Shown here: piece by piece, positions 39,757 to 53,144 of the stretch
How the letters are laid out: every line of letters begins with the position of its first letter
Position numbering within the stretch: position 1 is the first letter of the stretch
DNA from: Rotaria macrura
Lineage: Eukaryota > Rotifera > Eurotatoria > Philodinida > Philodinidae
Direction of reading: 5' to 3'
Length of the DNA stretch: 64,000 nt
NCBI GenBank assembly: GCA_900239685.1
Contig: OENT01000092.1
Span: forward strand, 124,001-188,000
Position numbers and translations under genes: made by a program
The notes under the pieces: model-generated
Seen by the model: the letters and a program-made list of their open reading frames with translations, nothing else
Told to the model about the DNA's origin: nothing
The model's database searches: none

Positions 39757-40716
39757 ACAGAAATAAATTCAATCAGCAAATAAGAAAATTTACAAATTAT
39801 CTATAATATGATTAGAGACTTGTCATTAAATCTATGGGATCCATTTCGTTTCTCAGCTAGTCAGAAAAGTTTCAACAATGCATACTATCATATTCTATCA
39901 TGAAAGATCTGTCACTTTTATTTCATTGATGTATTTTTCATGCATGAGACTTTACTCTATCGGGTACTCGATTGTGTAAACGTCGAACAGCTACTATCTT
40001 GTATCAAGTGATATTTCAACAATCACACTAATCAAGCCTTTCTCCTATTTAATATGAATGCGTGAGAATAATTCGATTTGTTTCGAAAGCTCACAACAGT
40101 TAAATGAAGTATAGGAAAGGAAGAACAATTTCTAAGTAAATGAAAGAAACATCATACTTTAACATCGTACTTTTCTATGAAAATTTTCATTTCGATAGTT
40201 TATTTGTTCAATTCACAGAAAAAATTGCATCTTCGTTGTTTGTTATAGTCTCCATCTTTTTTTTTTCATTATAACGAAAAAAACCACTGAGCACTTTTCA
40301 TACAAGCTTCACAATAAACAAAAAATAATAAGAAGAAATAATATATACGTATATATATATTGATCATCCAAATAAGAAAAAGATGACTCTTTGCGCCAAT
40401 GTTCAAAAACAGCAACAAAGATAAAGAAGAAAAAAAGAATGGAAGGAAATAATAAAAACTCACAGCATATATCTATTATATGTACACAAGACAAGAAAAA
40501 GGAAAAGGAAAACTGGCCGCTGAACTCGAACACCTGAGCATGAAGTAAGCAGGAACGATGGAATGAACGAAAAGAAGGACCAGGAAAAAATTTGATCACT
40601 TATCATAGTACCGCATCAGGAACAATAAACGAGAGAGGAAAAACTCGAAAGTATCACACATCACCGGTTGTCGAATTCAACATGCATACACACATTAAAA
40701 GAACTTAAGGAAGACG

Positions 40717-43700
40717 TTACACATAATTTTCACGACCTGTTGATAATTTAGGTTGATTTGTATGCTCAAATATTCTCGCTTTTTCACGTACTGACCATGA
40801 AATATCTGATGGACGAAATTCATTATTAATATCGAACGCCGATGACTTCATGGGCTTTGGTGATGATGGTAAACGTCGTTCAATTGATTGATAACGTGAA
40901 ACATTTGTTGTTGCTGTTGGATTATGATTTATGATAATTGGTTCTGATATACGTGACTGGCGTTCTTGTTCATTTGATTTATATCGAAGAGCGTTTTGTC
41001 GATGACATGGACGACGTTTCTCACTTGTCGATAATAAATCATCAATAGGCTTCATTTGTATAGCTTCGCCAAGTACAAATGGACGTGAATCAGCACGGTG
41101 AACAAATATTCGGCCACGTTCTGTCGTGGTTCTTGTTGCTGCTGCTGTTACTGCTGCTGCTGCTGTTGATGATGATGTTAATGTTGATGATAGCGGTGGC
41201 TTCTGTGTGTTTAAATTGGTTTGACCAAGATGTTGGTAACGTGGAACTGATGGAGGTATTAAATAAACTTTATTTGTTGTTAAGGTTAATGGACCATGAT
41301 GTCGAGAGCGACTATCAACTATAATGGGTTGCTGACGTGTATTTACATGTACAGGACGAGATGTTTCTGTTACAGATATATCGGATTTATTTGATGCTAA
41401 TTTTGATGAAAAGGATGCTGAACGAGTTGCACTTGACGATATTGATGATGTCAAACGTTGATTTATTGTACTTAATGGTTCAGTAGTTAAATCTAAATCT
41501 TGTTGTTCAGATTGTGTTGATCTAAACGAAGATAAAGGCAAGCCAATGCACGATCATGATATTTCCCAAATAATCAGTGAATGGGTTATTTTCGATTACA
41601 AAGCCGTGGTTAACAAAAAAAATGAATTTATCCGAGCTACTATGATTTACATACCATCGTTTAACTCAAACTATTTACAATCTGCAAAAGAAAAATGTTT
41701 TAATTGACTGATAATAGTTTGAGTTCAACAGAAAACAAAATCAATTTCCGTTATGATTAGAAATGCATTGAACTAAGTCTTTTCTTTTCTGATGTCTGTA
41801 AATCCTATGTAATTTTGATTTGATCATGAACATTATTTATTTCAAATTATTGTCTGATTTCAGCGGGAAATGAAAGCGGACAGAGAGGCTATTTGACAAT
41901 GACTTGTGCTTCATTCGGATAAAAACTCTTGGCTGCAAGTTGTCGATTCTAGGAATTTTTTTTCCATAGTATCGACAGAGCTATAAATTAGAGTCGTGTG
42001 TGCCAATCATATGGAAACATGTTAGAAAGAAGAAAAAAGAATTCTATTGATTCTATAGATTTTTTATAGAACATAAAATAAGTGCAGGAATATTTTAAAA
42101 GTTGATCTTTTCAATTGACTCCTATTGTATACAACTGCGTCATTTTAACGAGCATCAGTCACGATGAGTTAAATGTTGAAATATTACAAAAAATAACGAT
42201 GTACTATCACGATTGATATTTGATTAATGAATGTCAAATAATACTTAATCCATTCGTCATTTGCAAACAAAAAGTATAAGAAAAAATTTTCCGATTTCAT
42301 TTGACATTTCATTTGATCAATTCATTTGTTCACAGGTATATTGATATTTATTTTTCTGTCTTTTGTTGTTTTTTAGTTCGAATGAAGAAAAGATGTAAAT
42401 TTCCTATCTAATTAAATAGGAATTCAATGTAGTTCAGAAACTTTATTATTCATTCACCGTCGGCTTCGTTCTTTCAATAGAAATAGTTACAAATATTTTT
42501 TTCTTTGCACTAAATTTCAACAATCATTCTATAGAGTAATCTATGTCTAAAGTTTCTCTTAGCGCTGTGATTTTATTCTAGTAGAACTATTGTTGATTTG
42601 GATGAAAGACTACAATCATTAGAAAATTCTAATGATTCAGAACCATGGCAATGGCCACAGATGTCAAAAAGATGTGTTCAAGAATATAAAAAAGTCATTC
42701 ATGATGTTCGGCAATCTGAGAAAAATTACTAAAAGCTGTAACTATAGGAATGGAAATATTGATCTTGAATTTTGATGAAATCTCATAAAAAATTTTAATT
42801 CATTTCAATAAATTGACTACAGTATCCACTGACAGTCAACAAGGTCATGCTACCCTGAATACATAAATCGGTATAAAAAGCAAAAGAAAACAGCCATAAT
42901 TTATGTGATGTTAGATGTCTAATGGATTAGTTCCGCAGGAAATAATAAAATGGCGTAGTCATATAAATCAATAATGGTCTTTAATAAATTAACCGATGCG
43001 ATAAGACAAATGAGTGATCTCATGGGATCGTTTGTGACATCCCGTGGCAAAGCATTTATAATTCTAACAGAAATAATACACGAAGTGTCGTAGTTTTGTC
43101 GTGTATCGAGCAGTTTTGAATGAAAGATTTATTCTTTACTTCATTAGAACCAGGCATTTCTCGAGATGGATGCCATTAAACTATTAGCTATCCCTTTCTT
43201 GGTATCAAAAAATGATTTATATAAGAATTCGATAAAATTTCAAAACGAAAGCAATGAGATCCTATATGATTAAAATGAAGATAACGCACGGCTAAGAACG
43301 TAAATAAGAAGAAAAGAAAAATGTAAAAGATCTTATGCTATGCAACAAACCTCGTTATAATGGACTCATCATTAGCATTTTTCTTCATCGTATTTGTTTT
43401 TGGTTTAGTTGACTTTGCTCGTCTTTCATTGGTTGATGGAGTTTTATTTTTACTCGTTATCAGGATATTATTCTGTTCATCATCATCATCACCAGCTTCA
43501 TCCGATGATTGATGAAATCGTTTCAAGGATGATGTACGTTTAACATCATTGGTTATTATACGCCGAGATTCTTTTGTTAAAGATTTTTGTTGTTTATGTT
43601 CACCACTACCTAACGACGAATGGCGTGATAATGATTTTGAACGTTTGACTTTTCCTATTGTCATATTATGAATTGTCGTTGATGATGAACGTATACTTGA

Positions 43701-46700
43701 ATTATTATCTTCATCATCCGTTGTATTATTAGTTAATTTTTCTCGTTCTAAAAATTGGCGTGATGGTTTATATGTATTTTTTGAACTACGTCGTCGTGGT
43801 ATTGATAGTGTTGTTATGGATGAATTTGAATTATTGATAAGTATACTTGTTAATACAATACCTTTGCCACAAGCGATTGATGATGTCCAATCAGGTAATG
43901 GTGTTGACAAAGGTATTATATTATTACGTCGAAAATGTTCACTGATTTCTGAACTATCATCATTGAATGGTTGATCCGATGCTGCTAAACCGGAGTCATG
44001 CGATCGATTAACTATTGGTAAATGTGGAGACGACTCAACTTCATCGAGACTTTCAATTGATGAAGCTGCTGGACGAGCTGAAAATAGAAAAGAAAGAAAA
44101 ATGTTCACTGGCAGCAAATGATGATCACAGTTCCAAATCATTCATGTCTCGATGAGAACCTAATTAGTATGTTCAAGAATGAATACATTGTTTTACAATC
44201 ATCGTTACACTACGCAAACAATAAATGTCAAGTATGCTGATAAATCTACTATCGATTGCAAGTCTAAGTTTATTGATCTCTTTAAGATAAATATTGTTCG
44301 TATGCTTTCAACATAGTTCTATGGGATTAAATAGAATCATCGAAAAAGTATTTCAAAGTGAATCAATATTGAATACCAAGAAGTAACAGAAATGTTTTCG
44401 ATTGTTTTTCATGTTTTAAGCTTTTGTTTCAATGTGTAACGAAATTTCTTAATATTTTAATAAATAGAACAAAGACTATTACAATCCAACTTGAATACGA
44501 AAAACAAATGTTCGACAATAGGACCTTGTACATCAATCCGAATTTAGGATCAACTGTGATATTTAATCGTTGAATTATCATTGGTCTTGCCCGAGGAAAA
44601 TGCTCGTCATACAAATTATTGTTCAGCTCGTTTAAAAGGAAATGAGATTTTGAAGAAAAGAAATATTTACTGATGCATCGGAAAAACTATCTCATGATGG
44701 AATGAAGGAATACATCAAGTCGACTGGCACGCGGTCCATTAAATTATAATGCTAAATATGTAATTTTATTTAAAAACAAGAAATGATTTAAGATTGAATT
44801 ATGAAAATCTTTTTCTTTTTGAAAAAATACACGACTAATTGAATTGACGATTGATGAAAGTAAAACATATATTCGTAACTGCTGTCAATTTTTTTTTCCA
44901 AAAAAAAACATATATTCACATACCTATATTTGGTATTTGATGAACAATGATACGTTTATCTGTAATACACGTAAGAATATCTGAACCAAACAATGATGAA
45001 CAATTCTGTATTAAGAATTCAACAATGGATGACATAACATCAGCTTCTTGTTTGCCCGAAGTTATAGTTGTTGATTCAGTTTTGAATAAACTATTCGATA
45101 CGCATAAACCAAGATTAAATGGATTCATTCCATTTGTATCCGCACTTTCAGATATACGATGAAGAACACATATAAATCCTTTTAGTAATATATGATTTGC
45201 TTGGGATAAAGTAATTATTATACTAGAAAAATGAATGGTCAAATAAGATGAAAACTTAACTTATTCACAATTACTTTTTCTTTGCAAACGACATCTTTTC
45301 TATCGATGTTGGAAGTCGAAGACATTTCTTCCAATTATCATATTGTATAGTGTTAAACAATGGTTCCGGTAGAGTACGTAGAAAGTGCTAAAAACAATAA
45401 AAGCGGGTATCACACAGTGTTCATTAGGTGAGACATGCAGGAACAAATGCAAGGTAATCCGTTTTTTTTTATCATCCTACCTTTTATTCGCCTATTAGAA
45501 ATATACTTCTTGTTTCTTATCATGAAACAGATACGATTTTCAAAAGAAAAACTTACTTTTAATATACCAGCAGCTAATATGGGATGTAAATCATCATTCT
45601 GTAATGGTATATTACGTTCAATTTTGTCGATACAATCTTTAACGGATCGTGTATTGGCTACTTTTCGAAAAATACCCGTTGTGTCTGGTCCTTTCACGTA
45701 TAGGATATCAAGTAGTTGCTAAAGAAAAAAAAGAACAATAAGTATAGAAAATATTCTTCTCATTCGAAACATCTATCGTTTTGTTTTTCATACCATAATC
45801 ACAGGTGGTAGTTGATGATTATATCGTTGAATAAGATCATCTGGTGTTCGACCGAAAAAATTCGAATAACTCTTTGTTTGATTCGGTGAACTAAGATAGG
45901 GTGTCGATGGTGAGTGATAATCATCTGTTAATTGTTGCTGCGTTTTAGTTTTTCGTTTATGAAAAAATCTATGTTTTCTTGTTTGATTTTCTAAAAAGAA
46001 AACAAAAATAAAAACCAAATATGCTTTAGATTTTTATCATATAACTACAATAATCATAAAACTAACCAGTTAATAGATCACGTTTTCGTAATTCAAAATC
46101 ATGGTAATTGCTTGTAGCTACATTATTTAAACTGGTCGATGAACTTGTATGATGATTTTGATATGATACATGATCATCACCATCAAATGATCGATTATTA
46201 GTAAATATTGCATGAGTTGATTTTAAATGTTTCATTTTTATTGAATAAGGATATTCGTGTCCTGAGAAGATAAAATGAATATTTAACTGTAAAATACTAT
46301 CTGTCTAAATTGTAACGATGCGCGCACACATCACTCTCGTTTTCTTGATATTTTAAAATAGATACGAAAGTTCATAGTTGCCTGTTCTATTTTTTTCTTC
46401 TTTGAACCAATCAATTTAGATTAAAGTTTCTATCAAGAAAATGAATTCAATGTATGATTGTACATCTCTAGTTTTTTTTTCATGATCTATGTGAGACAGA
46501 TCAAACTCATAGTGACATTGATTTCTCGTACGTGATTAACATATTCATATTATGATCATCGATACATTTTTGTGTTACTAATTCTATAGGAAATGTCAAA
46601 ATGTAGGTGTTCTAGTCTTTCTTTTTCTTTTTAGGTTAATATCTTTCGAAGGACAATCTCTTATTTAAATAACGACTAGAACATTTTTTCTATCCTCTTA

Positions 46701-48580
46701 TTGTTTTACCTTCTTTACGACGATTACCATCATATAAATTATCAAGACTTTTCGAACGTATTTTAACATTACGAAATAGAGAAAAGAATGTTGCATGATA
46801 TCGGTCAGATTTTCGTGAACGTTCGTTGCTCATGATTATGATTAGTGTTGTTTTTCAAAAAAACGAAAGAATAATAGTAGTAACGTCACACTAGTGTTGG
46901 TTTGCACACAAATGAATCGAAGACTCCTGGTTACGTATAAATCTTAAGTACTCTTGTAATTCGACAAGAGAAAAAAATAGTAGAGGAAGAAAGAAGAAAA
47001 TGCGACAAGCAAGAATTTATATACAAATACACCTGCGGGTTGAAGTTTCTGGTTTTACTTTCGTCGCGCGCTTTTTTCTTTTCACATAAACTAACCAATT
47101 AATGGTATATTTGTTATTGGAGTGGATTGTGAGGATGAATTTGGATGCATGTGAGCTGTTAGATTCAATTGATTGTTTGTTACGAATAGAACATAGTTGT
47201 CAACCAATGGGTCCTTTGATATAAAAGAGAATAACATTATAAGTAAAATCATACATTAACATACTCGAAGATGAAATGCGTCGATACATTTTCTAATAAG
47301 GTCATGAACCGTTTCCTGTGGTCGAATACCAATAACTTTACGCTGAAATAAAAAATTTAATATTCATATGTCTTGCATAAGTCTTTTAGATTACAATAAG
47401 AAATGATGCTGCTGTATTATTGTTGTGATCTGATTCATAATTTTGATCAATTACAATGCGAACATGTTCGATATTTGAAGTAGTCGATTGCCACCAAGAG
47501 TGAATAGTTCTAAATAAATTTAATAAGTTTGTCTCGCTTCGTTTATTGATCAACACTAGGATGATGTATCTAGTATAGAAACACTGTCATGCTAAGGAAA
47601 TATTCAAGCGAGCCTGAAGTATTTCTAGTTATTAAGGCGTGTAGTATGTACATGGTGTATTTTAAAGATGAAGTATAGTCAACCGTCACAAAAGAGAAAA
47701 GTGTGCATAAATATTTTTGCTGAAATTTTATTATTATTATTATTATTATTATTTGTTTATTTATTTAAATCAATCGTAGAAGTTTTCTCTGGGTAAAGAA
47801 AAACTTTTAATGGTGACAGAAAAGTTTTTCTTATACATTGATATTACTCATTCGAATTCGAGAAAATATTGACACTACATTTAAATATCGACGAATAGAA
47901 TGTGCTTTATGACGCGGTAAATATCTATATACTTTTGACATATGCAAATTACTATTTGAGGCGATCGAATAATTTCATAAAGAAAGTTTTTCAAAACTCA
48001 AGAACAAGAAAAATTAAGTTTTCCATACTGACTTTTTCGATCGGTTCATAAACGAATGTACTACATATAACTATCCTAAGAAAACTTACGATTCAATACG
48101 TTCTTTCCAAATATCTCGTATAGTTTTCGTATCGAATTCTAAAATAAAATTTTCTGCTAACGGCCAACCGAGAATAAATGATCGATGAGGATCATGATAA
48201 TTTAATGATGTTATTTCAGAGGCTACACTATCATTAATATTTGTATAAAGCCATACAGAATTTAAATCGATTCGATGTTTAATTTTAAATAATGATTGTC
48301 GTTGATTGTATTTACCGATAATTAATTCATTTTTATTCGTAAGAATAAATAAACGTCGACATGTTGAATAGTGACGAAATAAAGTAACATTTGTCCACAA
48401 ATCATATGAATCAAATATACCGACCGATATTAAACAGCGATATATATTATTATCTTGTATTGTATCATCTATACTTGAACGTTTGTTACCGAGAAAATAA
48501 CGACTTATTGAACGAGATTTCCTTGATGATGGTTGAGAGACAACGACTTTTCTCACTAATTCATCGGTTTGATTGTTCAT
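40717..48580 (-). CDS. ARHGAP20-like Rho GTPase-activating protein (PH, RA, RhoGAP)
   Basis: Switches off Rho-family GTPases by stimulating GTP hydrolysis. Eleven minus-strand exons in phase: 48090-48580, 47395-47509, 47265-47342, 47096-47213, 46067-46261, 45794-45990, 45557-45718, 45275-45387, 44924-45222, 43351-44077, 40717-41521; about 1099 aa. A PH-like region lies in exon 1 (CRRLFILTNKNELIIGKY ... IRDIWKERIES). An RA-like region follows (HVRIVIDQNYESD ... RKVIGIRPQETVHDLIRKCI). The RhoGAP domain spans about residues 378-575 with FGRTPDDLI, the catalytic arginine in TTGIFR (about Arg416), HFLRTLPEPLF and MNPFNLGLCVSNSLF. The last 500 residues are Ser/Thr/Arg-rich and disordered, with short Ala and Thr runs. 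PH-RA-RhoGAP order is that of ARHGAP20. A second first exon (46710-46833) would yield a RhoGAP-only form. Confidence 0.87.
42582..43265 (+). pseudogene. Coding-like relics on the opposite strand inside an ARHGAP20-like intron
   Basis: Within intron 43350-41522, the plus strand shows three protein-like open pieces. 42583-42732 (RTIVDLDERLQSLENSNDSE, then EPWQWPQMSKRCVQEYKKVI) is preceded by an acceptor-like TTTATTCTAG. 42973-43092 reads NKLTDAIRQMSDLMGSFVTS and SRGKAFIILTEIIHEVS. 43166-43273 reads MDAIKLLAIPFLVSKNDLYK. They lie in order but in different frames with stops between, without good splice sites for all of them. A decayed inserted gene copy is the likeliest reading; the family is not recognised. 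Confidence 0.38.
46710..46833 (-). CDS. Alternative first exon of the ARHGAP20-like gene (short isoform start)
   Basis: ATG at 46833 opens 41 codons of basic sequence (MSNERSRKSDRYHATFFSLF, then RNVKIRSKSLDNLYDGNRRK) and ends at donor GAAG|GTAAAAC in phase 1. The RA-encoding exon (donor at 47095) ends in the same phase, and both can join the exon at 46261. There is no splice acceptor in front of the 46833 ATG, so it is a first exon rather than a cassette. The resulting protein of about 873 aa would lack PH and RA and keep RhoGAP plus tail, like vertebrate TAGAP in layout. Transcription start upstream (about 46850-47090) is inferred. Confidence 0.65.
47728..47752. repeat. (TTA)n microsatellite
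   Basis: About eight TTA units in the first long intron of the ARHGAP20-like gene. Confidence 0.9.
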
Positions 48581-50390
48581 CGCCAATAAAATAAATATTT
48601 AATTGATAAACAAAGAAAAGATGAAAACATCTGAAAAACGAAATCTTCTGTATTGAATAGACTTTTTAATTAATTAAATAGAATGCAAACGACTCATAGC
48701 GCAGTCTTGACTGTGACCATTGTCTCATCATCTTAACCAACCATTAATGATATCACTAGGGGTCTCACATTTACCCATTCCTATTCCTCTCTCTTTCTCT
48801 AATAGCGATATCAATCAATAACATGCATATGTATTCTTTTTAAAGTGCTACTGAATGAATACGATAGATGTCGATTTTTATTCATTGTATCCAGCATCAT
48901 TCAAGTTTAAGATGTAGAATTGTACAACTATTGTTTATATCGTGTAACTACCAAAAAAATATATGTCTTGACGAATTAAACTCATCGTTTATCATATGAA
49001 TGTGTATACATTGGCAACGAAATCAAATAAAATGAACTTTAATGTGTGATACTCACAAAGATATGAAAGAATTCGCATAAAGAAACGATAAGATTGCGTT
49101 AACTATGTTACATCTTACCTTCACTGATACTTATCAAATGTACTACTAAACATAGATTGAGCATCATAGTACTTGAAGACATTAGTTACAAATAAAGTCC
49201 TTCATCATTTCGATTAATCGCTTCTGAGTCGAGACTGTGGTGCATTATGAAGATTCTCATGACCTACGAAACATCATCACAAAAAAAGATCCAGATTCTT
49301 AACATCCTGTCGAGAATGAACAGCAAATTTTACTACATTCAACATTGTCCCTTTCGTGGAGAAAATTGATTTTTTAAAATTTGCATTCTTCCTATGGGTG
49401 AAATCCGATTATCGTGAAAATGTATTCTTAACAATGCGATTCACATACCATTGTCAGATTCGAAACGGCTTATTGAGGATAGCATCGGATGAAAAAATTT
49501 GTGTCTAATGAAGTTTTCGAAAGAGAAGTTTGATGTTGTTTGAACAATGTCGTATTTCCATGATAGAAAACTAAAAATCGGAACTGTTCTGATAGTATTT
49601 TTAATTCATTCTGATGCACATTTATACATGAAGTCTGAGAGTCAGAAATAATCTTTCAGTTAGGAGACTTCACTCATTAAAATTCTTCAAGGATGTTGAT
49701 GCTCTTTTGAATATACTCTAAGAAGTCATCTAACTAAATACAAACGAGTATTTAATATTCAATGACCTATAAAACAAAAAGATTTCTACCATAGAAGTAT
49801 AACCTTCATTTTTTTTCTGCTTCGACCTTGGTAAAAGAAATCTGACTTCATGAAATTTCACAAATCTGCATATACTTACTTGAAAATCAATATATTCATT
49901 CGTTATCATCTTTTCAAATATTGAATTATTCTTTGTTTAACCATTCACCAAATATGACTAAAATAGTTTACTAATTTTTTATTTCGAAAGATATCAAGAA
50001 AACTGTTTAGTCTTTGATGTACGAAAAAGAAAATACCTACAAAAGTTTGTGAGCAATGTCTTTTGTTAATGTTGAAAGGACGTGCCAAGTTTTAATGGAT
50101 CTAATTCATTACAAGAAAAGAAATCGATTATTACTACCTTTATCGTGTTTGTTTTTGTCACCTACGGATCCATTAGAACAGAATGATACTCAAGCGTTGT
50201 TGTTTTTTCGATCTCTTCTAGTTATCACAGACAGAGTTGATTGGTTTCATTCTTTTAAAAAAATTTGTATGTTAAAAAAAAAAATTTTCCTATCACTTTC
50301 ATGTGAAATAAAGAGAAAAAAACATCAAATGAAGAGAAAAAAACAATACTCTAAATACTGATGGAGGTATCGTTCTCTATCATGCTCGTC

Positions 50391-50409
50391 TTCTCTCTCT
50401 CTCTCTCTT
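50391..50409. repeat. (TC)n microsatellite
   Basis: About nine TC units. Confidence 0.9.
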
Positions 50410-51637
50410 TCCTACATGCTGAATCACAATCAAGAGACATTGACAACGATGAGTTGGTGGAGATTGAGAAGAAGGTAAATAAGAGCGAGGACAAAGAGAT
50501 TTGTTATTCTTAATACACGATACACTCTTATGAACAGAAACTTGAAACGAAAGTCAGTGTCGATTATGTCAACATAAATCTGTATGAGAAGAAAAGATTG
50601 TAATGACAGCGAACAGCAAATTTTGAGCATCATGAAAAAATTGATCGATCATTCAGTATATATATATATATGAGTACATGTCAAACAAGCCCAGGGCAAT
50701 CTTTAATGGTTTTCTTTTGTGCACTTTTCTATGACATCATTCAGCTGATACATTTAAAAAGAAAGAAGATTGGACAATTAAAAATGAATATATCTATCTA
50801 TCGTTAGAGCATTATTAATGATAGGATCGTATGATTACATGAGATGCATAGAGTTCGAAAAGTTTCATTCGATATCGAGATCCTATCGAAAAATAACATG
50901 CATGTTATTCTTTCATATGATAATGGTACGTCATTGATAGATGCAATTAAAAAATGTTACTCGAAATAGTAAGCATTTAAAGTGTTTGAACATAGAAAAA
51001 AGAAAACTTCCCCATACTTGAAATATCTAACTCGATTCATTATGATTTTTTTGATCGATTGGCAAAAAATTTTGTTTTTGTTTTACGATCATTCATAAAG
51101 AACAGTCAAGTGACGGACATAATACAACAAAATCCAGCACAGAGGAAGACAGGGATTGAAAGGAAGCATGCTGAGAAGAAAAAATTTCTACCAAACATTT
51201 GTTAGTATTGACATGTTTAGTTGAAACTGACGAAATATTCATTCCAATAATTCGAAGAACTGTGCACTTCCTACTGAAAAATCTCCTTTTTTCCGAAGCT
51301 ATCATATCTATATTTTATAATATTCAGGTCTATGCACTTTTTCATAAAACAAAATGTGTCTTCCTAATTACAAATATATCTGATACTGCACATAAGTATG
51401 CTACAAGTTTGATCATGTATTTTGATGCATCTAGATTCCAAATATCGACTAAAATAACTTATGGTGCATTGATAATTTCTTTGTACGTAGAATAGTTAAC
51501 TTTTATCTTTCTCATCTATATGCCAAAAACAAATATCATCAGATGAACTCTTCCAGTTTGGCAGAGTGTTAACGGAACCAAACCATGACATAAACTTTTT
51601 CTTTCGTTTCAATTGAATAATAGACAGTGTTCAAAAC

Positions 51638-51661
51638 AGAGAGAGAGAGAGAGAGAGAGAG
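51638..51661. repeat. (GA)n microsatellite
   Basis: About twelve GA units, 0.8 kb upstream of the lipocalin start. Confidence 0.9.
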
Positions 51662-52444
51662 TTTTGATGCTGATTCGAGCCTGATTACAACCAATGTGTA
51701 TACGTATATCTATTGTAGTTAGAAATCAAGTACGTACTTCTCCAGTAACTTTAGTCTTCTGAAGGCCGCATTTCGACATTTTGCAATTTATTTCAAATTT
51801 GCATAGAAAGAATGTTTTTACGGAAAAAACGAATAATAAAAATTTCATTTTCTCCAATATACATTTCTTCTTGTAGCAGATCAGAAAACTCATAATGTTT
51901 AATTCTGTTGTACTTATCATAGTCCCACTAATGAAATTAATATACAAACAACATCATAGCAACAAACAGTTCGAATATTGTTTGCCACTATTTATTGCTG
52001 ACAACATAGTAAACGAAGCGAATCTATGAATTTTTGTTGTAGTAGTAAAATCAATTTTCCTGATATTTAAACGGATAACATGTATATGGGCTTTTTTTTT
52101 GTTATAGGTTCATTTAAATATGTTGTGCAGCTTGTTTTTCTTATAGTAACTATTCAAATGAAACATGCACACAATTGTATGTTCTTTTTGGATGGCTCCT
52201 TCGATTCTAGACAAGTATTTTTGTTGGTTATGATTAATGATGAGATTTTAGTTCGTCAAAATATTTTCAACAAGTTTATTTCGATCAATGTTCATTCTAT
52301 ATCTTGAATTTCTGGGATAGAAGTCGAACGTATAAAAGACGCTATCCAAGGTAAATAATCGAAAGAAAAATGATAAAAGACTGATAACTGGCATGTTATC
52401 TCATATAATAACACGAAAAAAAGAACTTTCCTGCTTGCATAGTG

Positions 52445-53144
52445 ATGTTTCGTCTTGCATTTGCTCCTATTTTGTTCGTCTTAACATTATTAATATCTCT
52501 CACTTTCTCTAATGAACCATGCCCCACACTTGATGAGTTACTTTTACGTTCACCTGATCTAGCTCAGTTTAATCCTCAATCCTATCAAGGTATTTGGTAC
52601 GAACTAGCCTTTTATGATTATACACAGTTTGCTAAAAGATGTGGATGTACGCATTTAAATTGGACACTATCGACAACACATCCAAATGTCTACTTAGACG
52701 ATTTTATAACTACATGTCCATATGAATCGCTTCGACTTCGAAAAAATTATACTATACACATGAATGGAACTATAAATAATAAAAAATATCCATTTTTTAT
52801 ACCCGAAACAGGTTTTCGTAAGCAATTCAATAATACTGTCGGTAGGAAGTTTCTATTTCATGAATAAGAATTGATTGTAGTCAACGATTTCAATTTTTAC
52901 AGTTTATTATCGAAAAAATCAAACTATCAATGATGTATATGATCGAGCTATTCAATATCAATGTAATGAAGATCAATCAGGTAAAAGAATATTTACTGGT
53001 GTTAATTTTCTTTCACGAACTCACTTCCGTACTAATGATGAACGTCAGAAAGCCATTGATGAAATGATTTATTCAGCTTTACTCGCCGGTGTTGAACTGA
53101 AATATATTCAAGAACTAAAAATTGTTCAATGGACAACTTGTTAG
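52445..53144 (+). CDS. Lipocalin, apolipoprotein D-like, secreted
   Basis: Extracellular carrier of small hydrophobic molecules. Exons 52445-52841 and 52903-53144 join in phase 1 for 212 aa, the usual size with a leader. The signal peptide is MFRLAFAPILFVLTLLISLT. The lipocalin signature GxW appears as SYQGIWYELAFYDYTQFAKR, followed by CGCTHLNWTLS as in ApoD-type proteins. Strand repeats and several N-glycosylation sites (NWT, NYT, NGT, NNT, NQT) follow; the C-terminal helix is DERQKAIDEMIYSALLAG and the last residue is Cys. I chose the ATG at 52445; a splice-acceptor-like CTTGCATAG ends 2 nt before it. The frame continues to a stop at 52865 if the intron is retained. The ligand cannot be told. 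Confidence 0.83.

Larger units (their letters stand above)
48581..52444. other. 3.9 kb intergenic region
   Basis: Lies between two genes transcribed away from each other (ARHGAP20-like minus, lipocalin plus), so it should contain both promoters. No coding chain was recognised. Simple repeats occur at 50391-50409 (TC) and 51638-51661 (GA). Confidence 0.5.

Noticed and set aside
41079..41324. Plus-strand leucine/methionine-run frame
   Set aside because: Antisense of the Ala/Thr-coding repeat in the last ARHGAP20-like exon.
50056..50361. 101-codon plus-strand frame
   Set aside because: Ends in Lys runs from A-rich sequence; no domain or splice context.
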